Assembly (NCBI GenBank): GCA_039908095.1
Contig: JAMOBJ010000031.1
Coordinates: forward strand, 1 to 42,396
Direction: 5' to 3'
DNA length: 42,396 bases
From: Nitrospirae bacterium YQR-1
Lineage (GTDB): Bacteria; Nitrospirota; Thermodesulfovibrionia; Thermodesulfovibrionales; Magnetobacteriaceae
Part shown: positions 1 to 9,626 of the stretch, piece by piece
How the letters are laid out: each line of letters opens with the position of its first letter
How positions within the stretch are numbered: position 1 is the first letter of the stretch
Notes under the pieces: generated by a model
Databases searched by the model: none
What the model was told of the DNA's origin: nothing
What the model saw: the letters and a program-made list of their open reading frames with translations, nothing else
Translations under genes and position numbers: made by a program

Positions 1-150
1 CTTGAGCTCAAATTTGGTTTAACCGGACTTGAGCTGATGAATATGGTTAGAGTTATAAATACTGTGGATAAATTGGAAGAGCTCAAGAATCTTATCAAGA
101 AAGCCAATTCACTGGATGAACTGAGGGGGGTTTTGACAAGGAGTGTATAA
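1..150 (+). CDS. 3' end of an unidentified gene; C-terminal tail reminiscent of Rpn/DUF4351-type proteins
   Basis: The reading frame is open from the first base to a TAA at 148-150 and gives a 49-residue C-terminus; the start lies outside the window. The end (an LELKFG segment, then an amphipathic helix with a VDKLEEL core and a closing SLDELRGVL) resembles the C-terminal helices of Rpn-family putative nucleases and DUF4351 proteins, which commonly end with a 'leucine-rich helix then L-x-x-A-x-S-L-x-E' pattern. This is a resemblance by eye only. A stable hairpin follows at 239-262. Confidence 0.5.
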   Translation, partial: LELKFGLTGLELMNMVRVINTVDKLEELKNLIKKANSLDELRGVLTRSV

Positions 151-238
151 ACAAAGACGGTGCTTACCAGCTGGGTCGATTATGAAATGTACGATTACCT
201 GATATTTTTTGTAATATAAGTCCTTCTGTAGTGATTGA

Positions 239-262
239 GGGATGGTGACATAACACCATCCC
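239..262. terminator. Perfect 9-bp hairpin, possible bidirectional terminator
   Basis: GGGATGGTG (239-247) pairs perfectly with CACCATCCC (254-262) across a 6-nt loop. It lies between convergent genes (the partial gene ending at 150 and the U32 gene ending at 462). No strong T-tract follows on either strand, so termination is inferred from position and stem strength only. Confidence 0.45.
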
Positions 263-377
263 CCGTAAATTTATAATTTTCTGTTAATATGCAAACTTAT
301 TAGTACCATCCTCGCAGTTATGTCCTACCAGATTTCGTTTCGGAGAGGTTGTACCCTGAAAACAGCTCTGAGGGGTC

Positions 378-430
378 AAGGGGAAATCATTTCCCCTTGC
401 GGATGGGTATTAGGGAAGGCAGCGCCTTCC
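378..430. repeat. Double palindromic intergenic element
   Basis: Two adjacent palindromes are visible: AAGGGGAAAT / ATTTCCCCTT (378-387 and 389-398, one base between them) and GGAAGGC / GCCTTCC (414-420 and 424-430, loop AGC). They lie just downstream of the minus-strand U32 gene. The 'CCGCAAGGGG...CCCCTTGACCC' style on the minus strand resembles dispersed palindromic repeats seen in many environmental genomes. It may also act as the operon terminator. A whole-genome copy count would settle which. Confidence 0.45.
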
Positions 431-461
431 TTAAATATCCTTCTCCCATTATCTTTATTAC

Positions 462-1670
462 TCACACGCTGCGGCGGATTATATCGCTTACAGCAGCGGC
501 GGGAGGAAGTGGGATAACGACTGATTGTTCGTTATGAGCGGAGATTATTTCATTTCCATCCGTGTCTTTTATGTGTGTTATCTCAAATTCGGGATTTTGA
601 TGATTTATGGTTTGGCATATAAGGGTATCCCCGACTTTTAAATTGTTTCTCAGTGAAACCATGCCTGTACCGTTGCTGTTAAGTGCTTTAATTACGCCTA
701 CCAGAGTGTGGGTTGCTTTGTAGATTTCAGTCTCGTTATGGTTATAATCACTCTGGGGCTGGGGCCCTAAAAACATGCCGGTTGTAAACCCCCTGTTTGA
801 GGACATTGCAAGTGTTTGCATCCAGCGCTCTTTTACCTTGTAGGAGTCAGCTGAGAGTGTATCAATTGCCTCTCTGTAAACTCCGGTTACTGCGGCAAGA
901 TAGTTTATGCCTTTAATTCTGCCCTCAATTTTAAAGCAGTTAATGCCTGCCTTGCAGAGTTTATCCAGATATGGAAGCATACATAAATCCTTTGAGCTAA
1001 GCATGTAAGCACCGCTGTCATCTTCATAGACGGGAAAGTACTCGCCCGGGCGCTTTTCCTCCATAAGTGCATACCGCCACCTGCATGAGTTGGTACAAAG
1101 CCCACTGTTGGCGGAGCGATTTGCTAAAAAACTGCTCATATAACATCTTCCGGAGTAGGATATACATATGGAGCCATGTACAAAACACTCCAGTTCAATG
1201 GCGACATGCTCTCTTATCTCTGAGATTTCCTCTATAGATAACTCCCTTGAAAGCACAAGCCTTGAGGCTCCCAGCCGCTGCCAAAATTCAGCGCTATTGT
1301 AATTGGTTATATTGGCCTGAGTGCTGATATGTATCTGTACCTGAGGTGCATGTTTTGAAATCAGTTCAAACACTCCCGGATCGGAAATTATTACAGCATC
1401 GGGAGCTGAGGCTGCCAAAAATCTGATATGTTCTGTTATTAAGCCAATATCTCTGTTGTGCGGAAAAATGTTTATGGTGACGTATGCTTTTTTACCTGCA
1501 GCGTGGGTTAATTCGATGGCTTTTTGAAGCTGCTCTTGTGAAAAATTGCCGGACTTTGCCCTTAGACTGAGCTCTGATAAACCAAAATAAACAGCATCCG
1601 CCCCGTAGTGCAGTGCAACATTGAGCTTCTCTAAATTCCCTGCCGGAGCAAGCAATTCAGGTTGTTTCAT
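462..1670 (-). CDS. U32 family peptidase / TrhP-like tRNA or rRNA hydroxylation protein
   Basis: A 402-residue protein with the U32 family architecture. It begins with LLAPAGNLEKL and GADAVYFG and carries the U32 signature around residues 160-180 (E-C-F-V-H-G-S-I-C, then S-G-R-C-Y-M-S). Further conserved Cys residues follow (LCTNSCRW) and then SSKDLC and KIEGRIK. Family members once called collagenases (PrtC) are now linked to prephenate-dependent RNA hydroxylation (TrhP for tRNA U34, RlhA for 23S rRNA). Length fits the TrhP/YegQ-like subgroup. The ATG start lies 15 nt after the atpC stop, so it is probably the last gene of the ATP synthase transcript, which is an unusual neighbour. The exact RNA target cannot be read from the sequence. 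Confidence 0.85.
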   Translation of the reverse strand: MKQPELLAPAGNLEKLNVALHYGADAVYFGLSELSLRAKSGNFSQEQLQKAIELTHAAGKKAYVTINIFPHNRDIGLITEHIRFLAASAPDAVIISDPGVFELISKHAPQVQIHISTQANITNYNSAEFWQRLGASRLVLSRELSIEEISEIREHVAIELECFVHGSICISYSGRCYMSSFLANRSANSGLCTNSCRWRYALMEEKRPGEYFPVYEDDSGAYMLSSKDLCMLPYLDKLCKAGINCFKIEGRIKGINYLAAVTGVYREAIDTLSADSYKVKERWMQTLAMSSNRGFTTGMFLGPQPQSDYNHNETEIYKATHTLVGVIKALNSNGTGMVSLRNNLKVGDTLICQTINHQNPEFEITHIKDTDGNEIISAHNEQSVVIPLPPAAAVSDIIRRSV

Positions 1671-1685
1671 TGAAAGCTTGTTTGC

Positions 1686-1952
1686 TTATTCAATGTAACC
1701 GGCACTGTCGGAAAGTATTAGGACGCTTTCAGGTTCCACCTTTGCGTATGCCGATGCTATTTGTATTTTCTTAATTGCCTTACCCACTCTGTAGGTAAGT
1801 AAACCGGTAGCCAGCGTTGTGATAAAGTGGGTATGACCGTAAAGTACCCCGAACTCTCCCTCTGTGCCGGGAGCGACAATCTCGTCAACCTGCTCGGTTA
1901 TAGTAAACCCCTCAGGAGTTATAATCTTTAGTGTGAGCTTTCCCTCTTCCAC
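1686..1952 (-). CDS. atpC: ATP synthase F1 epsilon subunit, short form lacking the C-terminal helical domain
   Basis: The 88-residue product matches the N-terminal beta-sandwich of epsilon (KLTLKIITPEG; P-G-T-E-G-E-F-G-V-L-Y-G-H-T; then L-T-Y-R-V-G). The usual length is 130-140 residues. Here the protein stops right after the VLILSDSA strand, so the two-helix inhibitory domain is absent. I chose the GTG at 1952-1950: AAGGGG (1964-1959) sits 6 nt upstream and the start falls 2 nt after the atpD stop. A TTG at 1970 would add six residues inside atpD. Short epsilons of about 88 residues occur naturally in green sulfur bacteria, so this need not be a truncation. Confidence 0.87.
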   Translation of the reverse strand: MEEGKLTLKIITPEGFTITEQVDEIVAPGTEGEFGVLYGHTHFITTLATGLLTYRVGKAIKKIQIASAYAKVEPESVLILSDSAGYIE

Positions 1953-1954
1953 TA

Positions 1955-3373
<1,419 letters not shown>

Positions 3374-3394
3374 CTATATATCCTCCTGAACTTA

Positions 3395-4276
3395 TTATTT
3401 ACTTATAGCTTCCGCACCGCCGACAATATCCATAAGCTCGGATGTGATGGACGCCTGGCGTGCCTTGTTATATTGAAGAGTAAGGGCTGTCAGAAGCTCT
3501 TTGGTGTTTTTAGTTGCATTTTCCATAGCCATCATTCTTGCCGCTTCCTCCGACACCCGGGACTCTAAAATTGCTTTAAAAAGCTGAGTTTCCACATACT
3601 TGGGAAGCAGGCTTTTTAAAACCTCAGCCTCCGAGGGCTCATATAGATACTTTGAGATAACCTGTGGTGTGGTTGAATCTGCCGCTGTACTGTCGGCAGT
3701 TTGAATAGGCAGCATTCTGACAATCTTTACAGACTGTGACAACATGGATTTAAACTCGTTATAAACAAGCACGAACTCATCTGTTTCTTCATTAATAAAT
3801 CTTTCGATTATCTCATCCGCTATTTTTTTCACATCTCCAAAAACAACATTTTTGTAGAAATCAACCCATGTCTGCCGGGGTTTAATATCAAACCGGCGTA
3901 AACCGTCTCTTGCCTTTTTCCCCATAGCTAAGACGGTGGCATCTATTTTTTGTACTGAAAGCTCCCTTAAGAGAAGTGTGGTTTCTCTGATAACATTAGT
4001 GTTAAATGCGCCGCAGAGCCCTCTGTCGCTGGTAAGCAGCATTATTTCCACTTTTTTCCGCGGCCTTGCATTTAAAAGGGGATATCCCTCTTTCTGCACG
4101 TTAGATAAAATCTGAGTGATAAGGTTATCCAGTTCCGCGTTGTAGGGTCTGGTGGCAAGCATGGCGGTTTGGGCTTTTCTCAGCTTAGATGCAGAAATCA
4201 TCTGCATAGCTCTTGTAATCTTGCCGGTGCTCTTAACCGACTCTATACGAGTTCTTATTTCTCTTAAATTTCCCAT
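3395..4276 (-). CDS. atpG: ATP synthase F1 gamma subunit
   Basis: A 293-residue central-shaft subunit. The N-terminal helix reads REIRTRIESVKSTGKITRAMQMISASKLRKAQ, followed by the Rossmann-like core with LLTSDRGLCGAFN (about residues 79-91). The C-terminal helix carries ESRVSEEAARMMAMENATKN and ends in LMDIVGGAEAI, all classical for gamma. It lies 6 nt after atpA and is followed by atpD. No unusual insertion such as the cyanobacterial or chloroplast regulatory loop is seen. Confidence 0.97.
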   Translation of the reverse strand: MGNLREIRTRIESVKSTGKITRAMQMISASKLRKAQTAMLATRPYNAELDNLITQILSNVQKEGYPLLNARPRKKVEIMLLTSDRGLCGAFNTNVIRETTLLLRELSVQKIDATVLAMGKKARDGLRRFDIKPRQTWVDFYKNVVFGDVKKIADEIIERFINEETDEFVLVYNEFKSMLSQSVKIVRMLPIQTADSTAADSTTPQVISKYLYEPSEAEVLKSLLPKYVETQLFKAILESRVSEEAARMMAMENATKNTKELLTALTLQYNKARQASITSELMDIVGGAEAISK

Positions 4277-4282
4277 TTATAG

Positions 4283-5797
4283 TTAATTGTTTATAACAAA
4301 GTTTTGTTTAAATTCTTTAAGCGCTTCACCGAGATTTCGTTTAACCTCATCATCTATAGCCTTTTTATCTGCAATTTCTTTTAACAGAGCAGGTTTTTGA
4401 GATTTTATGAATGAAAGCAGAGCAGCCTCAAACTCCCTGATCTGAGCTACCGCAACATCATCAACATAACCCTGAGTGCCGGCAAAAAGTACAAGAACCT
4501 GTTCTTCAAACGGCATTGGTAGAAATTGGTTTTGTTTGAGTATTTCAACCATTCTCTTGCCACGTTCTATCTGCGCTAAGGTGGACTTATCAAGGTCTGT
4601 GCCAAACTGTGCAAAAGCGGCAAGTTCCCTGAACTGGGCCAAGTCAAGTCTTAGAGTACCGGCTACCTGTTTCATAGCTTTTGTTTGAGCAGCGCTTCCG
4701 ACACGGCTGACTGAGAGGCCGACATTAACAGCAGGCCTTATGCCTGCGTAGAAGAGGTCCGGCTCAAGGTAAATCTGTCCGTCTGTAATGGAGATAACAT
4801 TTGTCGGAATAAATGCTGATACGTCTCCTGCCTGTGTTTCAATGATTGGCAGTGCCGTAAGGGAGCCAGCCCCTAGATCGTCGGAAAGTTTACAAGCTCT
4901 TTCAAGCAGCCTTGAGTGTAAGAAGAAGACGTCACCTGGAAACGCTTCACGGCCCGGAGGGCGCCTAAGCAGAAGGGATAACTGCCTGTATGCAACAGCC
5001 TGCTTGCTAAGGTCATCATATATAATAAGAGCGTGTTTCCCCTTATCCCTGAAATACTCACCCATGGCACAGCCTGTGTATGGAGCAAGGTATTGCAGCG
5101 GGGCGGGCTCGCTTGCTGTTGCATTAACTATAATTGTATGGTCAAGTGCACCGTATTCTTCCAGTTTTTTTGCAACCCGGACAACGTTTGCATTTTTCTG
5201 TCCGACCGCCACATATATACAAAGGACGCCGGAGTCTTTTTGGTTTATAATAGCATCTACGGCGATGGAGGTCTTGCCTGTCTGGCGGTCTCCTATGATA
5301 AGTTCTCTCTGTCCGCGGCCAATTGGAATCATGGCATCTATAGCCTTGATACCTGTCTGCATGGGTTCATGTACCGGTTTTCTTTCGACAATTCCTGGGG
5401 CAATAACATCAACCTGTCTTCTTTCAGTGGTGTTAATAGGCCCCTTACCGTCTATAGGCATTCCGATGGCATTAACGACCCTTCCCAGCAGAGCATCACC
5501 GACGGGTACGTCCATAATGCGTCCGGTACGTTTGACCACCTCAGTTTCTTTAACACGGTTTGAATCACCGAATAAAACCGCCCCGACGGAGTCACTCTCG
5601 AGATTTAACGTCATTCCGTAAATACCGCTTGGAAAACTCAACAACTCACCGGCCATAACATTTGTAAGACCATATATTTTTGCAATACCGTCTCCGACGC
5701 TAATAACGGTTCCTATTTCGCTTACATCTATTTTTTCCTCAAATCCGTAAATCCCCTTTTTTATAGACTCACTAATCTCTTCAACATTAATTTGCAT
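4283..5797 (-). CDS. atpA: ATP synthase F1 alpha subunit
   Basis: A 504-residue non-catalytic nucleotide-binding subunit. The start [16 protein letters not shown] leads into the beta-barrel, then the P-loop GDRQTGKTS (about residue 170), the VYVAVGQKN stretch, and [15 protein letters not shown] with [12 protein letters not shown] near residues 350-375. Length and motifs are normal. atpH ends 5 nt before its start, which indicates translational coupling in the operon. Confidence 0.98.
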   Translation of the reverse strand: MQINVEEISESIKKGIYGFEEKIDVSEIGTVISVGDGIAKIYGLTNVMAGELLSFPSGIYGMTLNLESDSVGAVLFGDSNRVKETEVVKRTGRIMDVPVGDALLGRVVNAIGMPIDGKGPINTTERRQVDVIAPGIVERKPVHEPMQTGIKAIDAMIPIGRGQRELIIGDRQTGKTSIAVDAIINQKDSGVLCIYVAVGQKNANVVRVAKKLEEYGALDHTIIVNATASEPAPLQYLAPYTGCAMGEYFRDKGKHALIIYDDLSKQAVAYRQLSLLLRRPPGREAFPGDVFFLHSRLLERACKLSDDLGAGSLTALPIIETQAGDVSAFIPTNVISITDGQIYLEPDLFYAGIRPAVNVGLSVSRVGSAAQTKAMKQVAGTLRLDLAQFRELAAFAQFGTDLDKSTLAQIERGKRMVEILKQNQFLPMPFEEQVLVLFAGTQGYVDDVAVAQIREFEAALLSFIKSQKPALLKEIADKKAIDDEVKRNLGEALKEFKQNFVINN

Positions 5798-5801
5798 TTT
5801 G

Positions 5802-6344
5802 CTACTCCTTCGATAGAGCTTCTTTTAAAAGCCTCAACTGGCCCTTAATGCTGGTGTCTAGCACATAGCCGTCTACCTTTATAACTAGTCCGCCCAATAT
5901 AGATTCATCTGTCATACAGGCGATTTCAACCTTTTTATTTAAACGCTTATACAGGGCATTTTTCAACTTTTCTTCCTTTATTTTATCAATCGGTAAGGGG
6001 GTTATTACAGTTACTACACCTTTTTTTGTTTTATCCATGTAAATAGTTCTGAGGATTTCTATAATTAAAGCGAGTCCGGTAATATAATTTTTCTGGGTCA
6101 GATTCCTGATGAATTTCTGAACTACTTCCGTGATTTTCAGTTTTTCCGAGATAACAGATACTGCCTTTAAACGCTCCTCAGAATCAAAAGCAGGATTAGT
6201 AAATATTGATATTACAGTGGAGTCGGAGAGCAGCACTTTATTAAAAGAATCCAAATCATAGAGAGCTTTTTCAACTTTTTCAAGCCCAATAGAATCAAGC
6301 AGGGCTTTAGCGAATCTCTTAGCTACTTTGCTATTGATTTTCAA
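5802..6344 (-). CDS. atpH: ATP synthase F1 delta subunit
   Basis: A 180-residue peripheral-stalk protein of the OSCP/delta family. The N-terminal helical domain starts [11 protein letters not shown], and the conserved C-terminal region contains [25 protein letters not shown], the family signature. It joins the b/b' dimer to the top of the alpha3-beta3 head. Its start overlaps the end of atpF by 4 nt (6341-6344), a typical coupled arrangement. Confidence 0.95.
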   Translation of the reverse strand: MKINSKVAKRFAKALLDSIGLEKVEKALYDLDSFNKVLLSDSTVISIFTNPAFDSEERLKAVSVISEKLKITEVVQKFIRNLTQKNYITGLALIIEILRTIYMDKTKKGVVTVITPLPIDKIKEEKLKNALYKRLNKKVEIACMTDESILGGLVIKVDGYVLDTSIKGQLRLLKEALSKE

Positions 6345-6901
6345 TTTTTACCGCCGATTTGCTCAACAGCATCGTTGAAGAGTTTCTCGCTAATTTGAGC
6401 GGTAATCTGCTCTTTTATAGTGCTCTGTGCCATTTCCATAGCGCTTTTCACTGCGTCTTCCTTTATGTCGGCAATAGCCTTCCTCTTTTCAAAAGTGATA
6501 TTTTGCTCTGTTATTTCCCTGATTTTATCAGTCATGCGTTTAGCATTTTCGATTAATTTTTCTTTTTCAGCCTCACCGGACATGCGTGCAACGTTGATAA
6601 TCCGCTCGATTTCGCTGTCCTTGAGCTTCAATTGTTTCTCTATTTCATCGAGGGCTTTTTGAGCGAGTATTTTTGTTTCTTTAGCTTCCTCCAGAGTTTT
6701 CTCAATTAACCTGGTCCGCTCCGTAAAGTACTCAGACAGAGGCTTTTTTAAGAAGAAGATGATAACGGAAAGGAAAACAGCAAAATTAACAATCATCCAA
6801 AACCAATTAGTTGTGTGTGCCGCCTCTTCAGAGGCGTAACCGGTAGTTGCCTCGATAAGAACAGAGCATATAGTAAATAGATATACAAGTGATTTTATCA
6901 A
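6341..6901 (-). CDS. atpF: ATP synthase F0 b subunit with N-terminal extension
   Basis: A 186-residue peripheral-stalk subunit. Residues 1-24 are a hydrophobic segment ending GYASEEAA, which looks like a signal peptide or extra membrane helix. A second membrane span (FWMIVNFAVFLSVIIFFL, about residues 33-50) precedes the KKPLSEYF motif and a long charged coiled coil to the C-terminus. This is the longer member of the b/b' pair. It follows the b' gene by 2 nt and overlaps atpH by 4 nt. Extended N-termini on b occur in several bacterial groups with split b/b' stalks. Confidence 0.93.
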   Translation of the reverse strand: MIKSLVYLFTICSVLIEATTGYASEEAAHTTNWFWMIVNFAVFLSVIIFFLKKPLSEYFTERTRLIEKTLEEAKETKILAQKALDEIEKQLKLKDSEIERIINVARMSGEAEKEKLIENAKRMTDKIREITEQNITFEKRKAIADIKEDAVKSAMEMAQSTIKEQITAQISEKLFNDAVEQIGGKN

Positions 6902-6903
6902 AC

Positions 6904-7338
6904 TTAGCTTTCCTTTATGTGGTCATACATTAGTTTGTTGACAATAGTTGCGGAAAGCACAGTGATGACACTCTGTAGTTTTTCCCTGGCTTGTCGTGCC
7001 TCGGTGGAGATTTCTTTCATGGCGTTGTTGAGCCTCTCCAGAGCTTCAGTATGAGCCTTTGAGAGCATTTCACTCTGGATAACAAGTCCTTCTTTTCTGA
7101 GTCTTGTGAATTCCTCTTTAGCTTTTTCCGAGGCTGCCGCCATTTCCTCTTTTAAAAGGGCAAACGCTCTGTCTCTTTTTTCTGTCAGGGCTTTTACCTC
7201 ATAGGTGGAATCGTCCCTTATTCGCTGCCGTTCTTTGAATAGGAAGATAAGCGGTTTAAACAATACTGAGTTTAAGATGATAGCCAAAATGACAAAATTG
7301 GCTACCAGTACAAGAAACCACGCGTTAAATTCTACCAC
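6904..7338 (-). CDS. atpF': ATP synthase F0 b' subunit (first gene of operon)
   Basis: A 144-residue protein with one membrane span (residues 6-28, WFLVLVANFVILAIILNSVLF), then KPLIFLFKERQRIRDDS and a coiled coil rich in Glu, Lys and Ala to the end. It is shorter than and distinct from the following b subunit, so the enzyme has a heterodimeric stalk. Translation starts at GTG (7338-7336), preceded by GGTGGAGAG. A promoter at 7394-7422 lies directly upstream. The a and c subunits (atpB, atpE) are not upstream and must be encoded elsewhere. Confidence 0.92.
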   Translation of the reverse strand: MVEFNAWFLVLVANFVILAIILNSVLFKPLIFLFKERQRIRDDSTYEVKALTEKRDRAFALLKEEMAAASEKAKEEFTRLRKEGLVIQSEMLSKAHTEALERLNNAMKEISTEARQAREKLQSVITVLSATIVNKLMYDHIKES

Positions 7339-7393
7339 GTATTATCTCTCCACCTTATAAGTTTTTGAAATAAAAAAATACCAAGCCAACGGT

Positions 7394-7422
7394 AAATTAC
7401 CACACAGACAAATAATTGTCAA
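7394..7422 (-). promoter_or_regulatory. Sigma70-type promoter for the atp operon
   Basis: On the minus strand a consensus -35 TTGACA (7422-7417) is separated by 17 nt from a -10 TAATTT (7399-7394). It lies about 55 nt upstream of the b' start. It is the only good promoter between the divergent tRNA and the operon. The rest of 7339-7555 is AT-rich and shows no gene. Confidence 0.7.
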
Positions 7423-7555
7423 GCACAAATAAACAAAAATCTTAAATTATTTCTAAGAAGACTGAATATTCTCAAAAAAACATCAGGGTACTTTCTATAA
7501 GCGAGTTATTATGTTACTATAGTGTCGTTTAAAATTAGTGTTACAAGTTTCTATT

Positions 7556-7627
7556 GCCGGGGTAGCACAGTGGCAGTGCAGCTGATTCGTAATCAGCAGG
7601 TCGAGGGTTCAAATCCCTTCCCCGGCT
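7556..7627 (+). tRNA. tRNA-Thr, anticodon CGT
   Basis: The cloverleaf is complete. The acceptor stem is GCCGGGG / CCCCGGC and the D stem is GCAC / GTGC. The anticodon stem is GCTGA / TCAGC with loop TTCGTAA, placing CGT at the anticodon (reads ACG). The T arm is GAGGG / CCCTT with loop TTCAAAT. The discriminator is T and no CCA is encoded. It is the boundary between the ATP synthase operon and an accessory region, so it could have served as an integration site. I found no matching att repeat in the window. Confidence 0.96.
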
Positions 7628-7825
7628 CTCAAAAAATCCTTTGTACACCAATGACTTAAATATGCTTTTATGATTAGCTCTGCTCTCGATTTTTAAGCGT
7701 TTGTCGTCATGCTGTCGTCATGAGTAAAAAGCACTTATTGAGGTAAATTTTACTGTTAATAAACCTCGACTTTTTGGAAAACAGCTATGTGTCAATAATC
7801 GTCAAAAACTATAAAACAATGTCAA

Positions 7826-7861
7826 AATTGTATGCAAAATGCAGACAGTTTGCATACAATT
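7826..7861. repeat. Perfect 13-bp inverted repeat (operator-like)
   Basis: AATTGTATGCAAA (7826-7838) is repeated as its exact reverse complement at 7849-7861, with a 10-nt spacer. It lies in the gene-poor stretch 7628-8171. There is no T-tract, so it reads more like a dimeric-repressor operator or cruciform than a terminator. A short frame after it (about 7860-7952, ending in a TAA) looks like a decayed gene end, but I could not identify it. Confidence 0.6.
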
Positions 7862-8008
7862 AATTCAGAAAGTACTTGATGAGAAAAATATAGAAAATTA
7901 CTATAAAAAAGCGTTAGAGCTGATTAATGGCGGAATAAAAAGATATTATTAAGCAGACTAAAAATTATGTAACTCCTTAACAATAAAGAATAAATCTTAC
8001 AAACTTAC

Positions 8009-8091
8009 CACCCCCTATAAGTTTGTTTTAGCACCCCCTATAAGTTTGTAATTCCCCAATTTTAGAAACTTCGTACACCCTCTAACTTTCT
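8009..8091 (+). repeat. Iteron-like direct repeats, about 22-23 bp period
   Basis: CACCCCCTATAAGTTTGT occurs exactly twice (8009-8026 and 8032-8049, period 23). It is followed by a degenerate copy near 8055-8071 (CCCAATTTTAGAAACTT) and another at 8076-8091 (CACCCTCTAACTTTCT). The unit ACAAACTTA just before them (8000-8008) is an inverted half-copy of TAAGTTTGT. The array ends about 80 nt before the start of the gene at 8172. Such arrays bind replication initiators or repressors. No initiator gene is visible here. Confidence 0.65.
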
Positions 8092-8171
8092 AATGTAATA
8101 AAAAACTTTTTGTGTTAAAATCAAATTCTGGTTTTTTAACCGGAATCATGAATTGAAATGAGAGGTATTAA

Positions 8172-8426
8172 ATGGCAAAAGAAAGTGTACAGAAAATCCC
8201 CGTCAATGACATTAATTTATCGGCTTACTTGAATTACAGAGGTATTAAGCCGGAGCTTATACCCCACGGCAGCACCGGTCATATCGCTTTTAATTTTCCC
8301 GTTAGTGATAAAACCTATAGGGTTGTTGGTGATTACAACGATAATAAACCCGTACCGGTTTTGGACTTTATGAATTCCCTCCGGTCACTTAAAGCACAAA
8401 TGATGGCTCTGAAGGCGGGAAAGTGA
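8172..8426 (+). CDS. Small DUF5659-like protein
   Basis: The 84-residue product has a good ribosome site (GAGAGGT upstream of ATG). The pattern D-I-N-L-S-A-Y-L, then a Gly-containing strand (HIAFNFPVSDKTYRVVGDYN) and a final F-M-N-S-L-R-S-L-K-A-Q helix matches the layout of DUF5659 proteins, small alpha/beta proteins frequent in phage and plasmid regions. Function is unknown. It sits directly after the iteron-like repeats and alone on the plus strand. The family match is by eye. Confidence 0.7.
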   Translation: MAKESVQKIPVNDINLSAYLNYRGIKPELIPHGSTGHIAFNFPVSDKTYRVVGDYNDNKPVPVLDFMNSLRSLKAQMMALKAGK

Positions 8427-8700
8427 TAAGGCTTTTTTAATCAATCAAGAATTTGGCATGTAATTTTGTTGAAAACTTGTTAAGCACTATTTAAAAACAT
8501 CAACTATCTCCGCTTAATGCTTCCATGCATACGGTTGTGTTAATATTTATACAGTATGCCACCAAAGCCCACAGGATTGCCTACAAGCCTTTATAAGTGG
8601 ATAGAAATGAATCCTATAAATAGCTCAACGTAGGACATTGTAGGGAGGCGATTTTAGTATCAAATATAACACTTTCGCTCATACTCATAATCTCTGTAAC
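8427..8700. other. Gene-poor stretch
   Basis: This 274-base AT-rich stretch between convergent genes has no supported gene. A 25-codon frame starting near 8546 (MPPKPTGLPTSLYKW) is too short to call. No clear terminator or repeat was found. Confidence 0.5.
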
Positions 8701-8949
8701 TCAGTGCATGAAAAATGCTTTCATGACAAGAGATATGACACCGGCAAGCATTATCCCCATCATCCATTTGATAAGAGTTAGTTCGCCTTCTATCTTAGTC
8801 ATGCGTTCACTTAGTTTAAATATGTCTTCTTTAGTAGCCAAATCCTTACGAGAATTTAATTCAGCATCATTGATAACCTTGACAAGGCTGTCAGTAGCCT
8901 CATCCCCTAACTTCTCTCTTAACGCCCTTGGTATCGTTATCACACTCAT
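8701..8949 (-). CDS. Small coiled-coil, membrane-anchored protein (LA_3696/DUF1640-like)
   Basis: The 82-residue protein has an N-terminal MSVITIPRALREKLGDEATDSLVKVIND segment, a charged coiled coil containing LATKEDIFKLSERMTKIEGEL, and a C-terminal membrane helix (about residues 62-80). This is the layout of the short DUF1640-like proteins that recur in such genomes. Start ATG at 8949 has a strong AAGGAGG site 5 nt upstream. A related longer protein lies at 11412-11780; both share the 'LATK/LATE' coiled coil and terminal helix. Function is unknown. Confidence 0.75.
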   Translation of the reverse strand: MSVITIPRALREKLGDEATDSLVKVINDAELNSRKDLATKEDIFKLSERMTKIEGELTLIKWMMGIMLAGVISLVMKAFFMH

Positions 8950-9155
8950 GGCTGCCTCCTTGCTCTTACTGTTTTATAGTAAAAAAAGTTTGAGCAGGCT
9001 GTCAACTCTCTTGACATACACCGGCGCTATGGATTGAGTACCTAACGCAGCTCCTCAGCAAGGTATTACCTACGCTTGCCGACACCAAAGGCGTAAAGGA
9101 GGCGGCACATGTTTAATTACTTAAAAAGCCCTAATAAGCGGAACATGACAGCCAC

Positions 9156-9626
9156 TTATTCATGGTCGTTGCTTTGTTTGGATGATTTAAGTTTTTCACC
9201 GACAACGAAAACAGTAACGAGCCCTACAACAGTAGTGCCACCAATAATTGAAGCTGTAGTTTGGGCATTAAATGAAACGCAGATTACAGATGCGATTAAT
9301 CCGGCTAAGCCAATTATAATTCCAAATATTTGCCCAAGTTTTCGTTCTTTTGATTCTATATTGAAAGAGTCTCTATTCAAAGATAAAAAGTCATTATCTA
9401 TCTTATGTCTATGTTTTTGCTCGTCATCGTCTATCTTATGTCTGTGCTTAACCTCGTCTTCTGCCATTTTCACGATTCGTTCAGCAAGTCCTGGGATAAT
9501 CCTTTCATATCCTTGCAAAGTAACAGGGTCAGGAATGGGGCCTGTATGGGCTAAATATTGCGCTGTCTTGACTGGAGGTAAAGGATTGCTGATATTTAGC
9601 TGGCTGTCTTTATTCTTTTTCGACAT
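9156..9626 (-). CDS. DUF2335 family membrane protein
   Basis: Starting from the ATG at 9626 gives 156 residues; a TTG two codons earlier is possible. The core H-T-G-P-I-P-D-P, then L-Q-G-Y-E-R-I-I-P-G-L-A-E-R-I and MAEDEVKHRHKI, repeated as EQKHRHKI, is the DUF2335 signature. Two membrane helices follow (about residues 100-120 and 125-145), and the end is a charged tail. The function of the family is not known. It overlaps the end of the 72-residue gene upstream (9610-9825), suggesting coupled translation. Confidence 0.85.
   Translation of the reverse strand: MSKKNKDSQLNISNPLPPVKTAQYLAHTGPIPDPVTLQGYERIIPGLAERIVKMAEDEVKHRHKIDDDEQKHRHKIDNDFLSLNRDSFNIESKERKLGQIFGIIIGLAGLIASVICVSFNAQTTASIIGGTTVVGLVTVFVVGEKLKSSKQSNDHE

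Noticed and set aside
4788..5621. 277-codon plus-strand ORF opposite atpA
   Set aside because: It is a shadow of the highly conserved atpA sequence and its protein is not natural-looking.
7556..7627. attB/attP duplication at the tRNA 3' end
   Set aside because: I looked for a second copy of the tRNA 3' end downstream and found none by eye; no integrase gene is present.
8009..8091. Possible CRISPR array
   Set aside because: Only two exact repeats of 18 bp with 5-bp spacing and degenerate copies; no spacers of CRISPR length and no cas genes.
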